This document shows, piece by piece, positions 1 through 7,842 of a stretch of 64,000 nucleotides of DNA. The first letter of the stretch is position 1; each line of letters starts with the position of its first letter. The position numbers and the translations under genes are program-made. The notes below the pieces were generated by a model. That model did no database searches, had not been told where the DNA came from, and saw only the letters and a program-made list of their open reading frames with translations. Origin of the DNA: Rhizobium hidalgonense (lineage in GTDB: Bacteria; Pseudomonadota; Alphaproteobacteria; Rhizobiales; Rhizobiaceae); the NCBI RefSeq assembly GCF_002914525.1, contig NZ_LODW01000127.1, forward strand, positions 205,804-269,803. The letters are read 5' to 3'.

Positions 1-1056
1 TTTACCGGCTTCCGCAACCAGCTGCGCCAGGACCGGGTCATCAAGCTTTTCCAAGTGTCGAGCGAGGGCGTCTACCAGCAGCTCGAGCAGGCGCGAGTGA
101 TCGCCGCGACCGACGACACCCGGCAGATGACGGCGCTGGCGATCGCCGATGCGGATGCCGATATCCTCTGCCTGCAGGAGATCGACAATATGGCCGCCCT
201 CCAGGCCTTCGAATACGGCTATCTCTTCCGCATGGTCGGAAACGGCTACCGGCAGAAATATCTGGTCGAGGGCAATGACAGCCGCGGCATCGATGTCGCC
301 GTCTTGATGCGCGAGGAAACGCGCGACGGCCAGAAGATCGAACTCAGGGACATCCGCAGCCATGCGATGACGACTTATCGCGACCTCGATCTCTTCGACG
401 AGGAGTTGGCGCTGACCAACCGCATCGACGACAAGATCTTCAAACGCGACTGCCTGGAGCTCGACCTTCTGATCGGCGGCCGGCCGTTTTCGCTTTACGT
501 CGTGCATTTCAAATCGATGGGCAATCCGCGCGACGGGCTGGATGGGCGGCAATCGACGATGCCGATCCGCCGCGCCGAGGCACGCGCCGTGCGCCGGATC
601 ATCGAAGATCGCTTTGGTGCCGATCAGGCAGGCACCAAGAGCTTTGCCATCTGCGGCGACATGAACGATTATCAGGAGCGCGTCGATGTCATCGGCCGCC
701 GCGGCACCAGCTATCGTTTCGAGCATCAGGTGGAGGCCGAAAGCGCGCTCGACGTTTTCAGCCATGACGGCTTTGCGGAAAACGTCGTGCGCCGGCGCGA
801 GGCTCTCGACCGCTGGACGCTCTATCACACGCGCGGGCCGCAGGAGCAGTGGCTCTGCCAGCTTGATTATCTCTGGCTTTCGCCTGATCTCGCCGCCCAT
901 AATGCCGGCCGTCGGCCCGAAATCATCCGCAGTGGCCAGCCCTATCGCACCATCTTCCCGCCGGGGCATGAGGTGGAGCGTTATCCCCGCACCGGCTGGG
1001 ACCGGCCGAAGGCGTCCGATCACTGCCCCGTCGTCATGACACTGGATCTTCCCTGA
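1..1056 (+). CDS. Endonuclease/exonuclease/phosphatase family protein (5' end cut by window)
   Basis: The reading frame is open from base 1 (FTGFRNQLRQ...) to a TGA at 1054-1056, so the true start lies left of the window and 351 residues are visible. The EEP (DNase I-like) fold is suggested by the CLQEID motif (metal-binding Glu), the CGDMND motif (catalytic Asp/Asn) and the terminal KASDHCPV motif (catalytic Asp-His pair). These occur in the order expected for metal-dependent phosphodiesterases such as nucleases or phospholipid phosphatases. The actual substrate cannot be told from sequence. A GTG codon at 55 could be taken as a start, but the continuous upstream frame, which reads like part of the same domain, argues against it. 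The NUDIX gene begins 8 bases after the stop, so the two are probably co-transcribed. Confidence 0.85.
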   Translation, partial: FTGFRNQLRQDRVIKLFQVSSEGVYQQLEQARVIAATDDTRQMTALAIADADADILCLQEIDNMAALQAFEYGYLFRMVGNGYRQKYLVEGNDSRGIDVAVLMREETRDGQKIELRDIRSHAMTTYRDLDLFDEELALTNRIDDKIFKRDCLELDLLIGGRPFSLYVVHFKSMGNPRDGLDGRQSTMPIRRAEARAVRRIIEDRFGADQAGTKSFAICGDMNDYQERVDVIGRRGTSYRFEHQVEAESALDVFSHDGFAENVVRRREALDRWTLYHTRGPQEQWLCQLDYLWLSPDLAAHNAGRRPEIIRSGQPYRTIFPPGHEVERYPRTGWDRPKASDHCPVVMTLDLP

Positions 1057-1064
1057 AAGCGACC

Positions 1065-1835
1065 ATGAAAACCAATTTGAACATGAATTTTGCAAACAGC
1101 GATTTCCCCGACGATTTCGCCGGCTGGCCGCCGGAAGCCACCGTCTTCCCGATCGCCGGCGTGGATCTGCGCGTCCTGCCCGGCAGCCATCCCTTCGTCC
1201 TTGCCGAGCAAGCGGCGATCCGCGAGAACTGGGCCAAGGAAACGGCCGCCAACCCGGCGCTCTTCGATGGGCGCCTGGTGTTCCAGCAGCGACTGTCGTT
1301 CGGCGAAGACGGGATTTCCGGCGAGGGTTATGCCACTCCCTTTTCCGCCTTCATGTACTGGCGCCGCCAGCCAGAGCGTCAGGGCGGCATCCACATCTTC
1401 GCCTATCCGATATTGGAAAGCGCCGACGGCGCGCTGGTGGCGATCCGCATGGGCGCCCATACCGCCAATCCCGGTCAGGTCTATTTCGCCGCCGGCTCGC
1501 TGGAGCCCGAGGACATCGTCGATGGGCGCTGCGACATCGAAGCGAATATGCGCCGCGAGGTCCATGAGGAGACAGGCCTCGATCTTTCGGATGCCGTGGC
1601 GGGGCAGGGTCTCTATGCCAGCCACGCCAATCGGACGGTGACGCTCATGCGCCTCTTCCGCTTCGACATGACGGCAGTCGAGATGGTAAAGCGGATCGAG
1701 GCCCACATGCTGGTCGCCGAAGACAAGGAGATCGCTGGCGCGGTGGCGATCCGCTCGGCTGATCATGCAGCCTATCCCTATAACGTCGCCATGCTGCCGG
1801 TGATCGACTGGTATTTCGGCAAGGCGGGCGCTTAA
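1065..1835 (+). CDS. NUDIX hydrolase family protein
   Basis: 256 residues. A NUDIX helix signature is clear in its second half: RREVHEETGL, near residues 166-175, fits REUXEEXGU. The upstream glycine is present (AAGSLEPED), but an insertion separates it from the helix, so the full GX5EX7REUXEEXGU spacing is not canonical. The protein is longer than minimal NUDIX enzymes and has about 100 residues before the domain, as in NUDIX proteins of unknown substrate common in rhizobia. NUDIX enzymes hydrolyse nucleoside diphosphates linked to another moiety. The start at 1065 is 8 bases from the preceding stop; an in-frame ATG at 1083 is an alternative. Substrate unknown. Confidence 0.85.
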   Translation: MKTNLNMNFANSDFPDDFAGWPPEATVFPIAGVDLRVLPGSHPFVLAEQAAIRENWAKETAANPALFDGRLVFQQRLSFGEDGISGEGYATPFSAFMYWRRQPERQGGIHIFAYPILESADGALVAIRMGAHTANPGQVYFAAGSLEPEDIVDGRCDIEANMRREVHEETGLDLSDAVAGQGLYASHANRTVTLMRLFRFDMTAVEMVKRIEAHMLVAEDKEIAGAVAIRSADHAAYPYNVAMLPVIDWYFGKAGA

Positions 1836-1886
1836 GAGGCGGCTGGAGAGAGGGCGCGGCATTCTTGACCAAGCGCTATTGTCAGC

Positions 1887-1942
1887 GCGGCATCCTCCAA
1901 CGCCCCCTATCCTGAGGCGCGCAGGCCAAAGGCGGAGCCTCG
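1887..1942. repeat. Short interspersed repeat, copy A
   Basis: This gap sequence matches the reverse complement of 22053-22122. Both share GCGGCATCCTCCAAC, then CTGAGGCG, then GCAGGCCAAAGGC, then GCCTCGAAGGACACGC. The copies lie about 20 kb apart in opposite orientation in intergenic DNA, as expected for a rhizobial intergenic palindromic element. No coding capacity. Confidence 0.7.
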
Positions 1943-2050
1943 AAGGACACGCTCCAGCTTGGCTCCTTGCATCCATCTGACTTACCGCCTTGCACTCGGC
2001 CGTTTGGTCGGGCAGGTTGGCGGCGCGATGACCGATTCAAGGAGGCCGAT

Positions 2051-2962
2051 GTGGCGCGAAGCTACAGCGTCTATGACGTGTTCACCGATCGAAAGCTTGC
2101 GGGCAACCCGCTGGCGGTGATCTTCGACGCAGACGATCTCAGCGACGAGGCGATGCAGGCGATCACCCGGGAGATCAATCTCTCCGAGACGGTGTTCGTG
2201 CAGCCTTCGAGCAACCCCGCCTATGCGGCAAAGCTCAGGATCTTCACGCCGGGGCGTGAGCTGCCGTTTGCCGGCCATCCGACGGTCGGCACGGCGGTGG
2301 CGCTGGCTGAACGGGCGCATGGCGCGGCGACGCTCGATCTCGTGACGGTGCTTGAGGAAAATGTCGGGCCGGTGCGCTGTGCTGTGCGGCTGAGGGAGGG
2401 CGAGGCGAGCTTTGCCGAATTCGACCTGCCGCGGAAATCGCAGCCGGCCGTCATGCCGCTCGACAAGCTCGGCATGGCCGACGCGCTGTCGCTGAAGGTA
2501 ACAGAGATCGGCTTCGAAAATCACGTGCCGTCGGTCTGGAGCGCCGGCGTTCCCTTCCTGCTCATTCCGGTGCACGATGTCGGAGCCGCGCAGCGGGTGG
2601 AATTCGATCCGCAGCTCTGGGAAAAGATCGTGCCCTTCGTCGAGGGTGCGCTTGCTTCGGCCTATGTCTATTGCCGCGGCGGTGTCAACCACGTCGCCAA
2701 GTTCCATGCGCGCATGTTCGCAAGCGCCATGGGTATCGTCGAAGATCCGGCCACCGGTTCGGCGGCGGCGGCACTCTCCGGCGCGATCCACCATTTCGAC
2801 CGGCTGACGGACGGGCATCACCCGATCATGATCGAGCAAGGCGTCGAGATGGGCCGGCCATCCTTCATCCATCTGCATATCGATGTCGACGGCGGGACGA
2901 TCTCCAATGCGCGGATCGGCGGCCAGGCGGTGCGGCTGGCGAGCGGCACGCTCGATCTTTGA
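2051..2962 (+). CDS. PhzF family isomerase/epimerase
   Basis: 303 residues beginning MARSYSVYDVFTDRKLAGNP. The GTG start at 2051 is chosen because a strong AAGGAGG lies five bases upstream; a longer frame back to 1967 has no such signal. Family marks in order are GNPLAV near the N-terminus, a catalytic-type Glu in NLSETVFV, GHPTVGTA, and EDPATGSAA in the second half. These define the two-lobed diaminopimelate-epimerase-like fold of PhzF. Characterised members isomerise a phenazine precursor, but most chromosomal members act on unknown small molecules. No other phenazine gene is nearby, so only the family call is justified. Confidence 0.9.
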   Translation: MARSYSVYDVFTDRKLAGNPLAVIFDADDLSDEAMQAITREINLSETVFVQPSSNPAYAAKLRIFTPGRELPFAGHPTVGTAVALAERAHGAATLDLVTVLEENVGPVRCAVRLREGEASFAEFDLPRKSQPAVMPLDKLGMADALSLKVTEIGFENHVPSVWSAGVPFLLIPVHDVGAAQRVEFDPQLWEKIVPFVEGALASAYVYCRGGVNHVAKFHARMFASAMGIVEDPATGSAAAALSGAIHHFDRLTDGHHPIMIEQGVEMGRPSFIHLHIDVDGGTISNARIGGQAVRLASGTLDL

Positions 2963-3011
2963 TTTTATAAGAGATGCCGTCCGTCCGAGGGGACGCGCGG
3001 CACTCTATCGC

Positions 3012-3060
3012 TTTGAATCTGCGCATAATCCTTTCCGAAACTCGATTCCGGTTTGCCGGA
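3012..3060. repeat. Rhizobial GAATCTGCGC palindromic element
   Basis: The stretch contains TTTGAATCTGCGC followed by ATCCTTTCCGAAA and a partial inverted repeat (GCGCATAATCC ... GGATTGTGC). A diverged copy lies at 9785-9827. Intergenic, non-coding. Confidence 0.55.
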
Positions 3061-3186
3061 TTGTGCCCAGCATTTCAGCCATGCCGAAAAATCTTCGCGA
3101 TTAACCAAAGAAATTTCGCCGATGCGCTGGACAAGCCTGCCGATCCTGTTTATACGCCCCGTCACACCGCGCAGCCAAGCGCGAAC

Positions 3187-3262
<76 letters not shown>

Positions 3263-3294
3263 AATCTCTTGAAAAGATTGATGTTTTCGAATTC

Positions 3295-3313
3295 AGGCCG
3301 GGTTTTCCGGCCT
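3295..3313 (+). terminator. Hairpin downstream of tRNA-Lys
   Basis: AGGCCGG (3295-3301) and CCGGCCT (3307-3313) form a perfect 7-bp stem with a short loop, about 30 bases after the tRNA. There is no clear T-run on the plus strand, so it may aid 3' processing rather than act as a classical terminator. Confidence 0.45.
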
Positions 3314-3417
3314 GTCGGAAATTTTCGCGGAAGCGGGCGAGATAGTCCGATTTGTACGCAAGTGTGGCCGCCTCGATACGCGCGCCCTATCTTCGTCTTG
3401 CATGTCGGGAGGGGTCC

Positions 3418-3714
3418 ATGAGAAGCGTCATTTTTGCGATCGCCCTGTCTCTGCCGGTGCCGGCCTTTGCCGCCGGCGTGATCAACGTCAAAGCAAGCGA
3501 TCATAGCTGCGGCGAGATTGCGCAGATCATTCGCCAGAGCAAAAAGGTGTTTGTCCGCGTCGGCTTCGGCGGCCGCAGCTTCCGTTATCCGCCGGCCCAG
3601 TGCAGCCTGGGCGACAAACGCACCACGACCAGTTTTCGCGATGCCGAGGGAAAGCAGTGCATTCTCGACTATGCCTGCGTCCTCGACCCCGCCTCGTCCT
3701 ATAACTTCCCTTGA
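3418..3714 (+). CDS. Small secreted four-cysteine protein (paralogue 1)
   Basis: 98 residues. The N-terminus MRSVIFAIALSLPVPAFAAG is a typical signal peptide, so the mature protein should be periplasmic or extracellular. It has four cysteines: HSCGE, QCSLGD, KQCILDY and YACV. This fits two disulfides. The core FVRVGFGGRSFRYPP is nearly identical to the protein at 4204-4506, so these are tandem paralogues. Start ATG 3418 follows a GGGAGGGG ribosome-binding site; the longer frame from 3352 lacks one. I do not recognise a named family and assign no function. Confidence 0.75.
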   Translation: MRSVIFAIALSLPVPAFAAGVINVKASDHSCGEIAQIIRQSKKVFVRVGFGGRSFRYPPAQCSLGDKRTTTSFRDAEGKQCILDYACVLDPASSYNFP

Positions 3715-3738
3715 TAGTCGAACGGCAGGATTGGCGCC

Positions 3739-4024
3739 TCAGTCGCGGTCGGTCGGCTTCACGCCGAGGAGCCAGAGGGCTCCAAGGATGAAAATCACCA
3801 TGGCCGCCATCGCCGCCATGGGCGATGCGTAGTCCGAGAAAGAGTGTGTCGAGGGCGGCGAAATGTATGGCCGCAACGGCAAGCCTTGTGGCGATCAGAA
3901 GGGAAAGGGCGCCGTTTCTGGCGTATCGGCCAATCCTGTGCCAGTCATAAGGCGCATCATTCTGAGGCGCCGGAGCGGCCTCGATCCGCTTTCTTTCGGG
4001 GTAATGCGGGGCGCTTGCGTCCAA
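3739..4024 (-). pseudogene. Possible frameshifted small membrane protein gene
   Basis: On the minus strand one frame (TTG at 4024) reads into a hydrophobic stretch (NGALSLLIATRLAVAAIHFA). It then turns into low-quality sequence that would run antisense through the neighbouring gene. The frame one base over supplies a second hydrophobic segment (MAAMVIFILGALWLLGV), then KPTDRD and a stop at 3739-3741, just beyond the convergent gene. The two halves together look like one two-helix membrane protein split by an indel near 3830-3850. A sequencing error or an intact gene in a single frame remains possible. Confidence 0.3.
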
Positions 4025-4203
4025 AGGTCGGTTTCATGGCCCGTAGGATAGGCGAAGCAACTTGACGGATCGGGATGTGCGCTGGCACGATCGATTGCGC
4101 GACAAATTTTGTCCGGGCGGTTAAAGGCTATTATTCAAGGCGTTGGCGCTGGCGGCATCGACGCGTGTGCTCTATCTCCATCCTCTGATGTTCAGGAGTT
4201 TCC

Positions 4204-4506
4204 ATGAAAAACCTTGTTCGGGCCGTCGCGCTGTTGCTTCCCTCCACAGGCCTTGCTGCCGAGGCGGTGGAGGTTAATGCCAGGGATCATAGCTGCGGGG
4301 AGCTTGCGCAGATCATCCGCCAGGACAAGAAGGTCTTCGTGCGCATGGGTTTCGGTGGCCGCAGTTTCCGCTATCCGCCGGCGAGATGCAGTCTGGGCGA
4401 TAAATACGACACCGCGAGGATCAAGGACGGCGACGGCAAGCTCTGCCTGCTCGACTATGAGTGCGTCTACGATTCGCAATCCTTCTATAACAGGATTCCC
4501 AAATAA
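4204..4506 (+). CDS. Small secreted four-cysteine protein (paralogue 2)
   Basis: 100 residues with a signal peptide (MKNLVRAVALLLPSTGLAAE). It keeps the same four cysteines and core as the gene at 3418: DHSCGE, FVRMGFGGRSFRYPP, RCSLGDK and CLLDYEC. The start at ATG 4204 follows CAGGAG. Conservation of all cysteines and of the aromatic/Gly core, while the tail and signal peptide have diverged, suggests both copies are under selection. Function unknown; probably a small disulfide-stabilised periplasmic protein. Confidence 0.75.
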   Translation: MKNLVRAVALLLPSTGLAAEAVEVNARDHSCGELAQIIRQDKKVFVRMGFGGRSFRYPPARCSLGDKYDTARIKDGDGKLCLLDYECVYDSQSFYNRIPK

Positions 4507-4575
4507 GTCTCTGAGCCAAATCTTGGCGAATTCGTCGAGTCTGCGAAGGCCGAGTCGGTTGGGCGATGAAGGACA

Positions 4576-4673
4576 ACAAAAAAGGCCGGGCGACATTCGC
4601 ACCGACCTTCCTCGATTTATCTCGACGACGGCTGCCAGTACATCCGTGGTCAGCCGTCGGAGACAAGCTCGAT
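4576..4673 (-). ncRNA. Candidate small RNA with own promoter and terminator
   Basis: Reading the minus strand: a sigma70-type promoter has -35 CTTGAA (4703-4708), a 17-bp spacer and -10 TACATT (4680-4685). The predicted start is near 4673. Then follow a 9-bp perfect stem CGACGGCTG/CAGCCGTCG (4626-4634 with 4651-4659), flanked by TTATC/GATAA, and a GC-rich hairpin (4582-4609) running into TTTTTT (4578-4583). There is no credible ORF. The whole ~98-base unit is independent of the flanking genes. I cannot assign it to a named sRNA family. Confidence 0.6.
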
Positions 4674-4679
4674 AACTGA

Positions 4680-4708
4680 AATGTAAGTCTTGTTCGACGA
4701 GGTTCAAG
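4680..4708 (-). promoter_or_regulatory. Predicted sigma70 promoter of the candidate sRNA
   Basis: CTTGAA, exactly 17 bp, then TACATT, on the minus strand. This is close to the rhizobial housekeeping consensus (CTTGAC-N17-CTATAT) and correctly placed relative to the structured region and terminator downstream. Confidence 0.5.
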
Positions 4709-4793
4709 GGCTGCTGGCAAAAGATGCCCCCGTGCCGGCACATAGCCCCGAAAGCGGGGTCGTTTCCGGATCATGGCCATCAAAAGCGTGGAC

Positions 4794-4829
4794 CATCCCT
4801 GGCGTGTCGGATACGGCACGCCAGGGATG
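4794..4829 (-). terminator. 13-bp perfect hairpin after the proline-rich membrane protein gene
   Basis: CATCCCTGGCGTG (4794-4806) and its exact complement (4817-4829) enclose a 10-base loop. It sits 27 bases after the stop of the minus-strand gene ending at 4857. No strong T-run follows, so termination strength is uncertain. Confidence 0.5.
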
Positions 4830-4856
4830 CTTCCAGCTTCTATGCGCCGAGCAGGG

Positions 4857-5171
4857 TTACTGCTGGGCAGGGGCGGCCGGCGGAGTGGCTGGTGCGGGTG
4901 CCGGTGCCGGTGCGGGCGTTGCGCTGTTGTCGGTCGGGGCGATCGGCTTGACCGGCGCAGGCTCGGATTGAGTCGTGGAGGCTGTCGTATCCGGAGATGT
5001 GCCGGGGGTGCTCCACTGCGAATAGGCGAATGCAGCGACAGCGATCACGGCCAATGCAGCGACCCAGACAACCCAGGTATTATTGGTGCGCGGGCTCGGC
5101 GTGGTGCGCAGATCCAGATTTGGGTTCAGCGGGCGGTTGGGGTCGTTGGCATTATTGGGGTCGTACGTCAT
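4857..5171 (-). CDS. Proline-rich single-pass membrane protein
   Basis: 104 residues. The soluble N-terminus is Asn/Pro-rich (MTYDPNNANDPNRPLNPN). One transmembrane helix follows near residues 33-50 (VVWVAALAVIAVAAFAYSQW). The tail is Thr/Pro/Ala-rich and ends in repeated PA dipeptides and PAQQ, probably on the periplasmic side. Start ATG 5171 is preceded by GAGGAGAAAG, so the longer frame to 5435 is rejected. Such proteins are widespread and unnamed in rhizobia. The low-complexity tail could act as a spacer to the cell wall. No function assigned. Confidence 0.75.
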   Translation of the reverse strand: MTYDPNNANDPNRPLNPNLDLRTTPSPRTNNTWVVWVAALAVIAVAAFAYSQWSTPGTSPDTTASTTQSEPAPVKPIAPTDNSATPAPAPAPAPATPPAAPAQQ

Positions 5172-5519
5172 GGTACTTTCTCCTCTTTCGGTGACAGAAG
5201 AATGCCGAAGTGGGCTTTTTGTTCCATGTCGGGACTGAAGCGCCTGTATTGGCAGGAATTTTAGCGTGAGGGCGGTGCGCGCAAGCAGCGTTTTGGCAGT
5301 TCGAGGAGCCTTTGGCGGGAGGGCTGCAATGAGCAAGGCTGCGCTGCCCCTTCGAGGCTCCGCCCCTCGACGTGCCGCGCGATCGCAGGGCCACAGCTGA
5401 AGCGCGTGCTTGACAGGGCGGGGTCCGTTTGCCAATGCTTCTGTATGGGGTTGCGATCACCCCACGAGGCGCCATGCTGAAGAATCGCGTCCAGTAACCC
5501 GATCAACGGAGGACGCGTC

Positions 5520-6335
5520 ATGCCGTCATTTCTCGAAATTTCTCCCGACAAGCTCAACCGACTCATCGGAACGCCCGGTGCGCCTGCCATCGTCGACGTC
5601 CGCACGGAGGAGGATTTCGCGCTCGATCCGCGCCTTGTGCCGGGCTCGATCCGGCGCACCCATGCCGACGTTACATCCTGGGCTGATAGCATCGATGCGG
5701 ATGCCGTCGTGGTGGTCTGCCAGAGGGGTGCCAAGCTCAGCCACGGCGTCGCCGCTTATCTCAGACATGCCGGGATCGACGCGGAAAGCCTCGAAGGCGG
5801 CTTCGAAGCATGGATCGCCGGCGGGCTGGCGGTGCCCGAAGCAAAGCTGCCGCGCCGAGACGCACAAGGACGCACCGTCTGGGTAACGCGGTCGCGGCCG
5901 AAGATCGACCGCATTGCCTGTCCCTGGCTGATCCGGCGCTTCGTCGATCCGGATGCCGTCTTTCTGTTCGTGCCGACCTCCGAGGTTCTTGCGGTCGGCG
6001 ACCGCTTCGAGGCCGTGCCCTTCGATATAGAAGGCGTGTTCTGGAGCCATCGCGGCGAGCTTTGCACCTTCGACGTGATGATCGAGGAGTTCGGCCTGGC
6101 ATCGGCGCCGCTGCTGCACCTCGCAAGGATCGTCCGGGCGGCCGACACCGCAAGGCTCGATCTCGCACCCGAAGCATCAGGCCTGCTTGCCGCTTCGCTC
6201 GGCCTGTCCAGAATGTATTCCGACGATCTGGAGCAGCTCGAGGCTGGGATGCTTCTCTACGACGCCTTTTACCGCTGGTGCCGTGATGCGACCGAGGAAA
6301 CCCACAACTGGCCCTCGCCGAAGAAAGGGGCGTGA
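5520..6335 (+). CDS. Rhodanese-ChrB C-terminal domain fusion (chromate resistance)
   Basis: 271 residues. Residues 1-105 form a rhodanese domain (IVDVRTEEDF; active-site loop CQRGAK with the catalytic Cys). From about residue 118 the sequence changes to a ChrB C-terminal-type domain (WVTRSRPKIDRIACPWLIRR, FDVMIEEFGL, Asp/Glu-rich end). ChrB proteins regulate or assist chromate efflux. The gene ends one base before chrA starts, so an operon is near certain. A rhodanese could supply sulfane sulfur or manage redox stress, but the role of the fusion is inferred. An intergenic run of ~350 bases upstream should contain the promoter; TTGACA at 5410-5415 is a possible -35. Confidence 0.85.
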   Translation: MPSFLEISPDKLNRLIGTPGAPAIVDVRTEEDFALDPRLVPGSIRRTHADVTSWADSIDADAVVVVCQRGAKLSHGVAAYLRHAGIDAESLEGGFEAWIAGGLAVPEAKLPRRDAQGRTVWVTRSRPKIDRIACPWLIRRFVDPDAVFLFVPTSEVLAVGDRFEAVPFDIEGVFWSHRGELCTFDVMIEEFGLASAPLLHLARIVRAADTARLDLAPEASGLLAASLGLSRMYSDDLEQLEAGMLLYDAFYRWCRDATEETHNWPSPKKGA

Positions 6336-6336
6336 G

Positions 6337-7755
6337 ATGGCAGAGATGACAGGCAGTACGCCTGCCGGCGAGACGGCGGAGAAGGACGCGGGCGAGGGGC
6401 ATCACGGTGTCGCGTTCGCCGATGCCTTCAGGGTGTGGCTGCGCGTCGCGGCCTTGAGCTTCGGCGGCCCGGCCGGCCAGATCGCCGTCATGCACCGGAT
6501 CGTCGTCGACGAGAAGCGATGGATCGGTGAGCACCGTTTCCTGCATGCGCTGAATTACTGCATGCTGCTTCCTGGGCCGGAGGCGCAGCAGCTGGCGATT
6601 TATATCGGCTGGCTGATGCATCGCACGCTGGGCGGCCTCGTGGCCGGCATTCTGTTCGTGCTGCCGGGCTTTCTGTCGATCCTCGGCCTCAGCTATATCT
6701 ACGCGGCCTACGGCAATGTCGGCATCGTTGCCGGCCTGTTCTTCGGGCTGAAGGCAGCGGTGCTTGCCGTCGTCGTGCAGGCGGTGATCCGCATCGGCGG
6801 CCGGGCGTTGAAAAATCGGGTGATGGTCGGCATCGCGGCCGCGGCCTTCATCGCCATTTTCTTTCTGCACGTGCCGTTCCCGCTGATCGTGCTTGCCGCC
6901 GGCATCGCGGGTTTCCTCGGCGGCAGGCTCGGGCTTGCCGCCTTCCAGGCGGGCGGCGGCCACAAGGCCGGAAGCGGCCCGGTGCTCTCCGATGCCGAGT
7001 CGGCGCTCGGCGAGGGCATCCCAGCGCACGCGCGTCCTAACCTTGCCTGGTCACTGCGCATGTCGGCGGTGCTGCTCGCCCTCTGGATCGTGCCAGTCGC
7101 GGCGCTCTATCTCGCCTTTGGGCCGGGCAACGTCCTTACCGAGATCGGTCTGTTCTTCAGCAAGATGGCGGTCGTGACCTTCGGTGGGGCCTATGCGGTG
7201 CTGGCCTACGTCGCGCAGCAGGCCGTGCAGCATTTCGGCTGGCTGAAACCCGGCGAGATGCTCGACGGCCTCGGCATGGCGGAGACGACGCCGGGGCCAC
7301 TGATCATGGTCGTGCAGTTCGTCGGCTTCATGGGCGCCTATCGCGATCCGGGAGCGCTGAACCCGATGCTGGCCGCCACGCTCGCGGCGATGCTGACGAC
7401 TTGGGTGACCTTCGTACCCTGTTTCCTCTGGATATTTCTCGGCGCGCCGTTCATCGAAAAATTGCGCGGCAATGTCGCGCTCGCAGGCGCAATGTCGGCG
7501 ATCACGGCGGCGGTGGTCGGGGTCATTCTCAACCTCGCCATCTGGTTCGGCCTGCATACGCTGTTTGCCGAGGTCGCGAGCGTCAGCCTCGGAGGCTTGC
7601 GGCTCGATATCCCCGTGCTGCAATCGGCCGTGCCGGCGGCAATGGCGCTGTCTGCCGCCGCGGCAATCGCGATCTTCCGGTTCAAGACGTCGGTCATCAC
7701 CACCTTGCTTGCCTGTGCGATATCGGGAATGCTCTGGACGCTGGCGGTAGGCTAA
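6337..7755 (+). CDS. chrA: Chromate efflux transporter ChrA
   Basis: 472 residues, the normal length of the two-domain CHR family. Two homologous halves are visible. The first has LSFGGPAGQIAVMHR near residue 40 and LPGPEAQQLAIYIGW. The second has VTFGGAYAVLAYVAQ and ETTPGPLIMVVQFVGF. The conserved FGG and PGP motifs and about ten hydrophobic segments identify a chromate/sulfate antiporter-type inner membrane protein that exports chromate. ATG 6337 is chosen because it lies just after the ChrB stop; the frame upstream of it belongs to the preceding gene's shadow. With the upstream gene this makes a two-gene chromate tolerance module. Confidence 0.93.
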   Translation: MAEMTGSTPAGETAEKDAGEGHHGVAFADAFRVWLRVAALSFGGPAGQIAVMHRIVVDEKRWIGEHRFLHALNYCMLLPGPEAQQLAIYIGWLMHRTLGGLVAGILFVLPGFLSILGLSYIYAAYGNVGIVAGLFFGLKAAVLAVVVQAVIRIGGRALKNRVMVGIAAAAFIAIFFLHVPFPLIVLAAGIAGFLGGRLGLAAFQAGGGHKAGSGPVLSDAESALGEGIPAHARPNLAWSLRMSAVLLALWIVPVAALYLAFGPGNVLTEIGLFFSKMAVVTFGGAYAVLAYVAQQAVQHFGWLKPGEMLDGLGMAETTPGPLIMVVQFVGFMGAYRDPGALNPMLAATLAAMLTTWVTFVPCFLWIFLGAPFIEKLRGNVALAGAMSAITAAVVGVILNLAIWFGLHTLFAEVASVSLGGLRLDIPVLQSAVPAAMALSAAAAIAIFRFKTSVITTLLACAISGMLWTLAVG

Positions 7756-7842
7756 AGCATGTCGCGCTTTGCGGTAACGACATGCGTAAAAACAAGAGCT
7801 AAAGCGCAAAGACCGAATCTGAAAGATCGCGACGCGCTTTAG
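7754..7842. repeat. Rhizobial GCATGTCG palindromic element
   Basis: GCATGTCG (7757-7764) and CGACATGC (7778-7785) form an 8-bp stem. They are followed by AAAAACAAGAGCTAAAGCGC and a second GCGCTTT at the end. The layout resembles an abundant rhizobial intergenic palindrome. It lies between convergent genes and could stabilise or terminate both transcripts. Confidence 0.55.

Noticed and set aside
5761..7029. 422-codon minus-strand open frame
   Set aside because: Arg/Gly-rich shadow opposite chrA and the rhodanese-ChrB gene.
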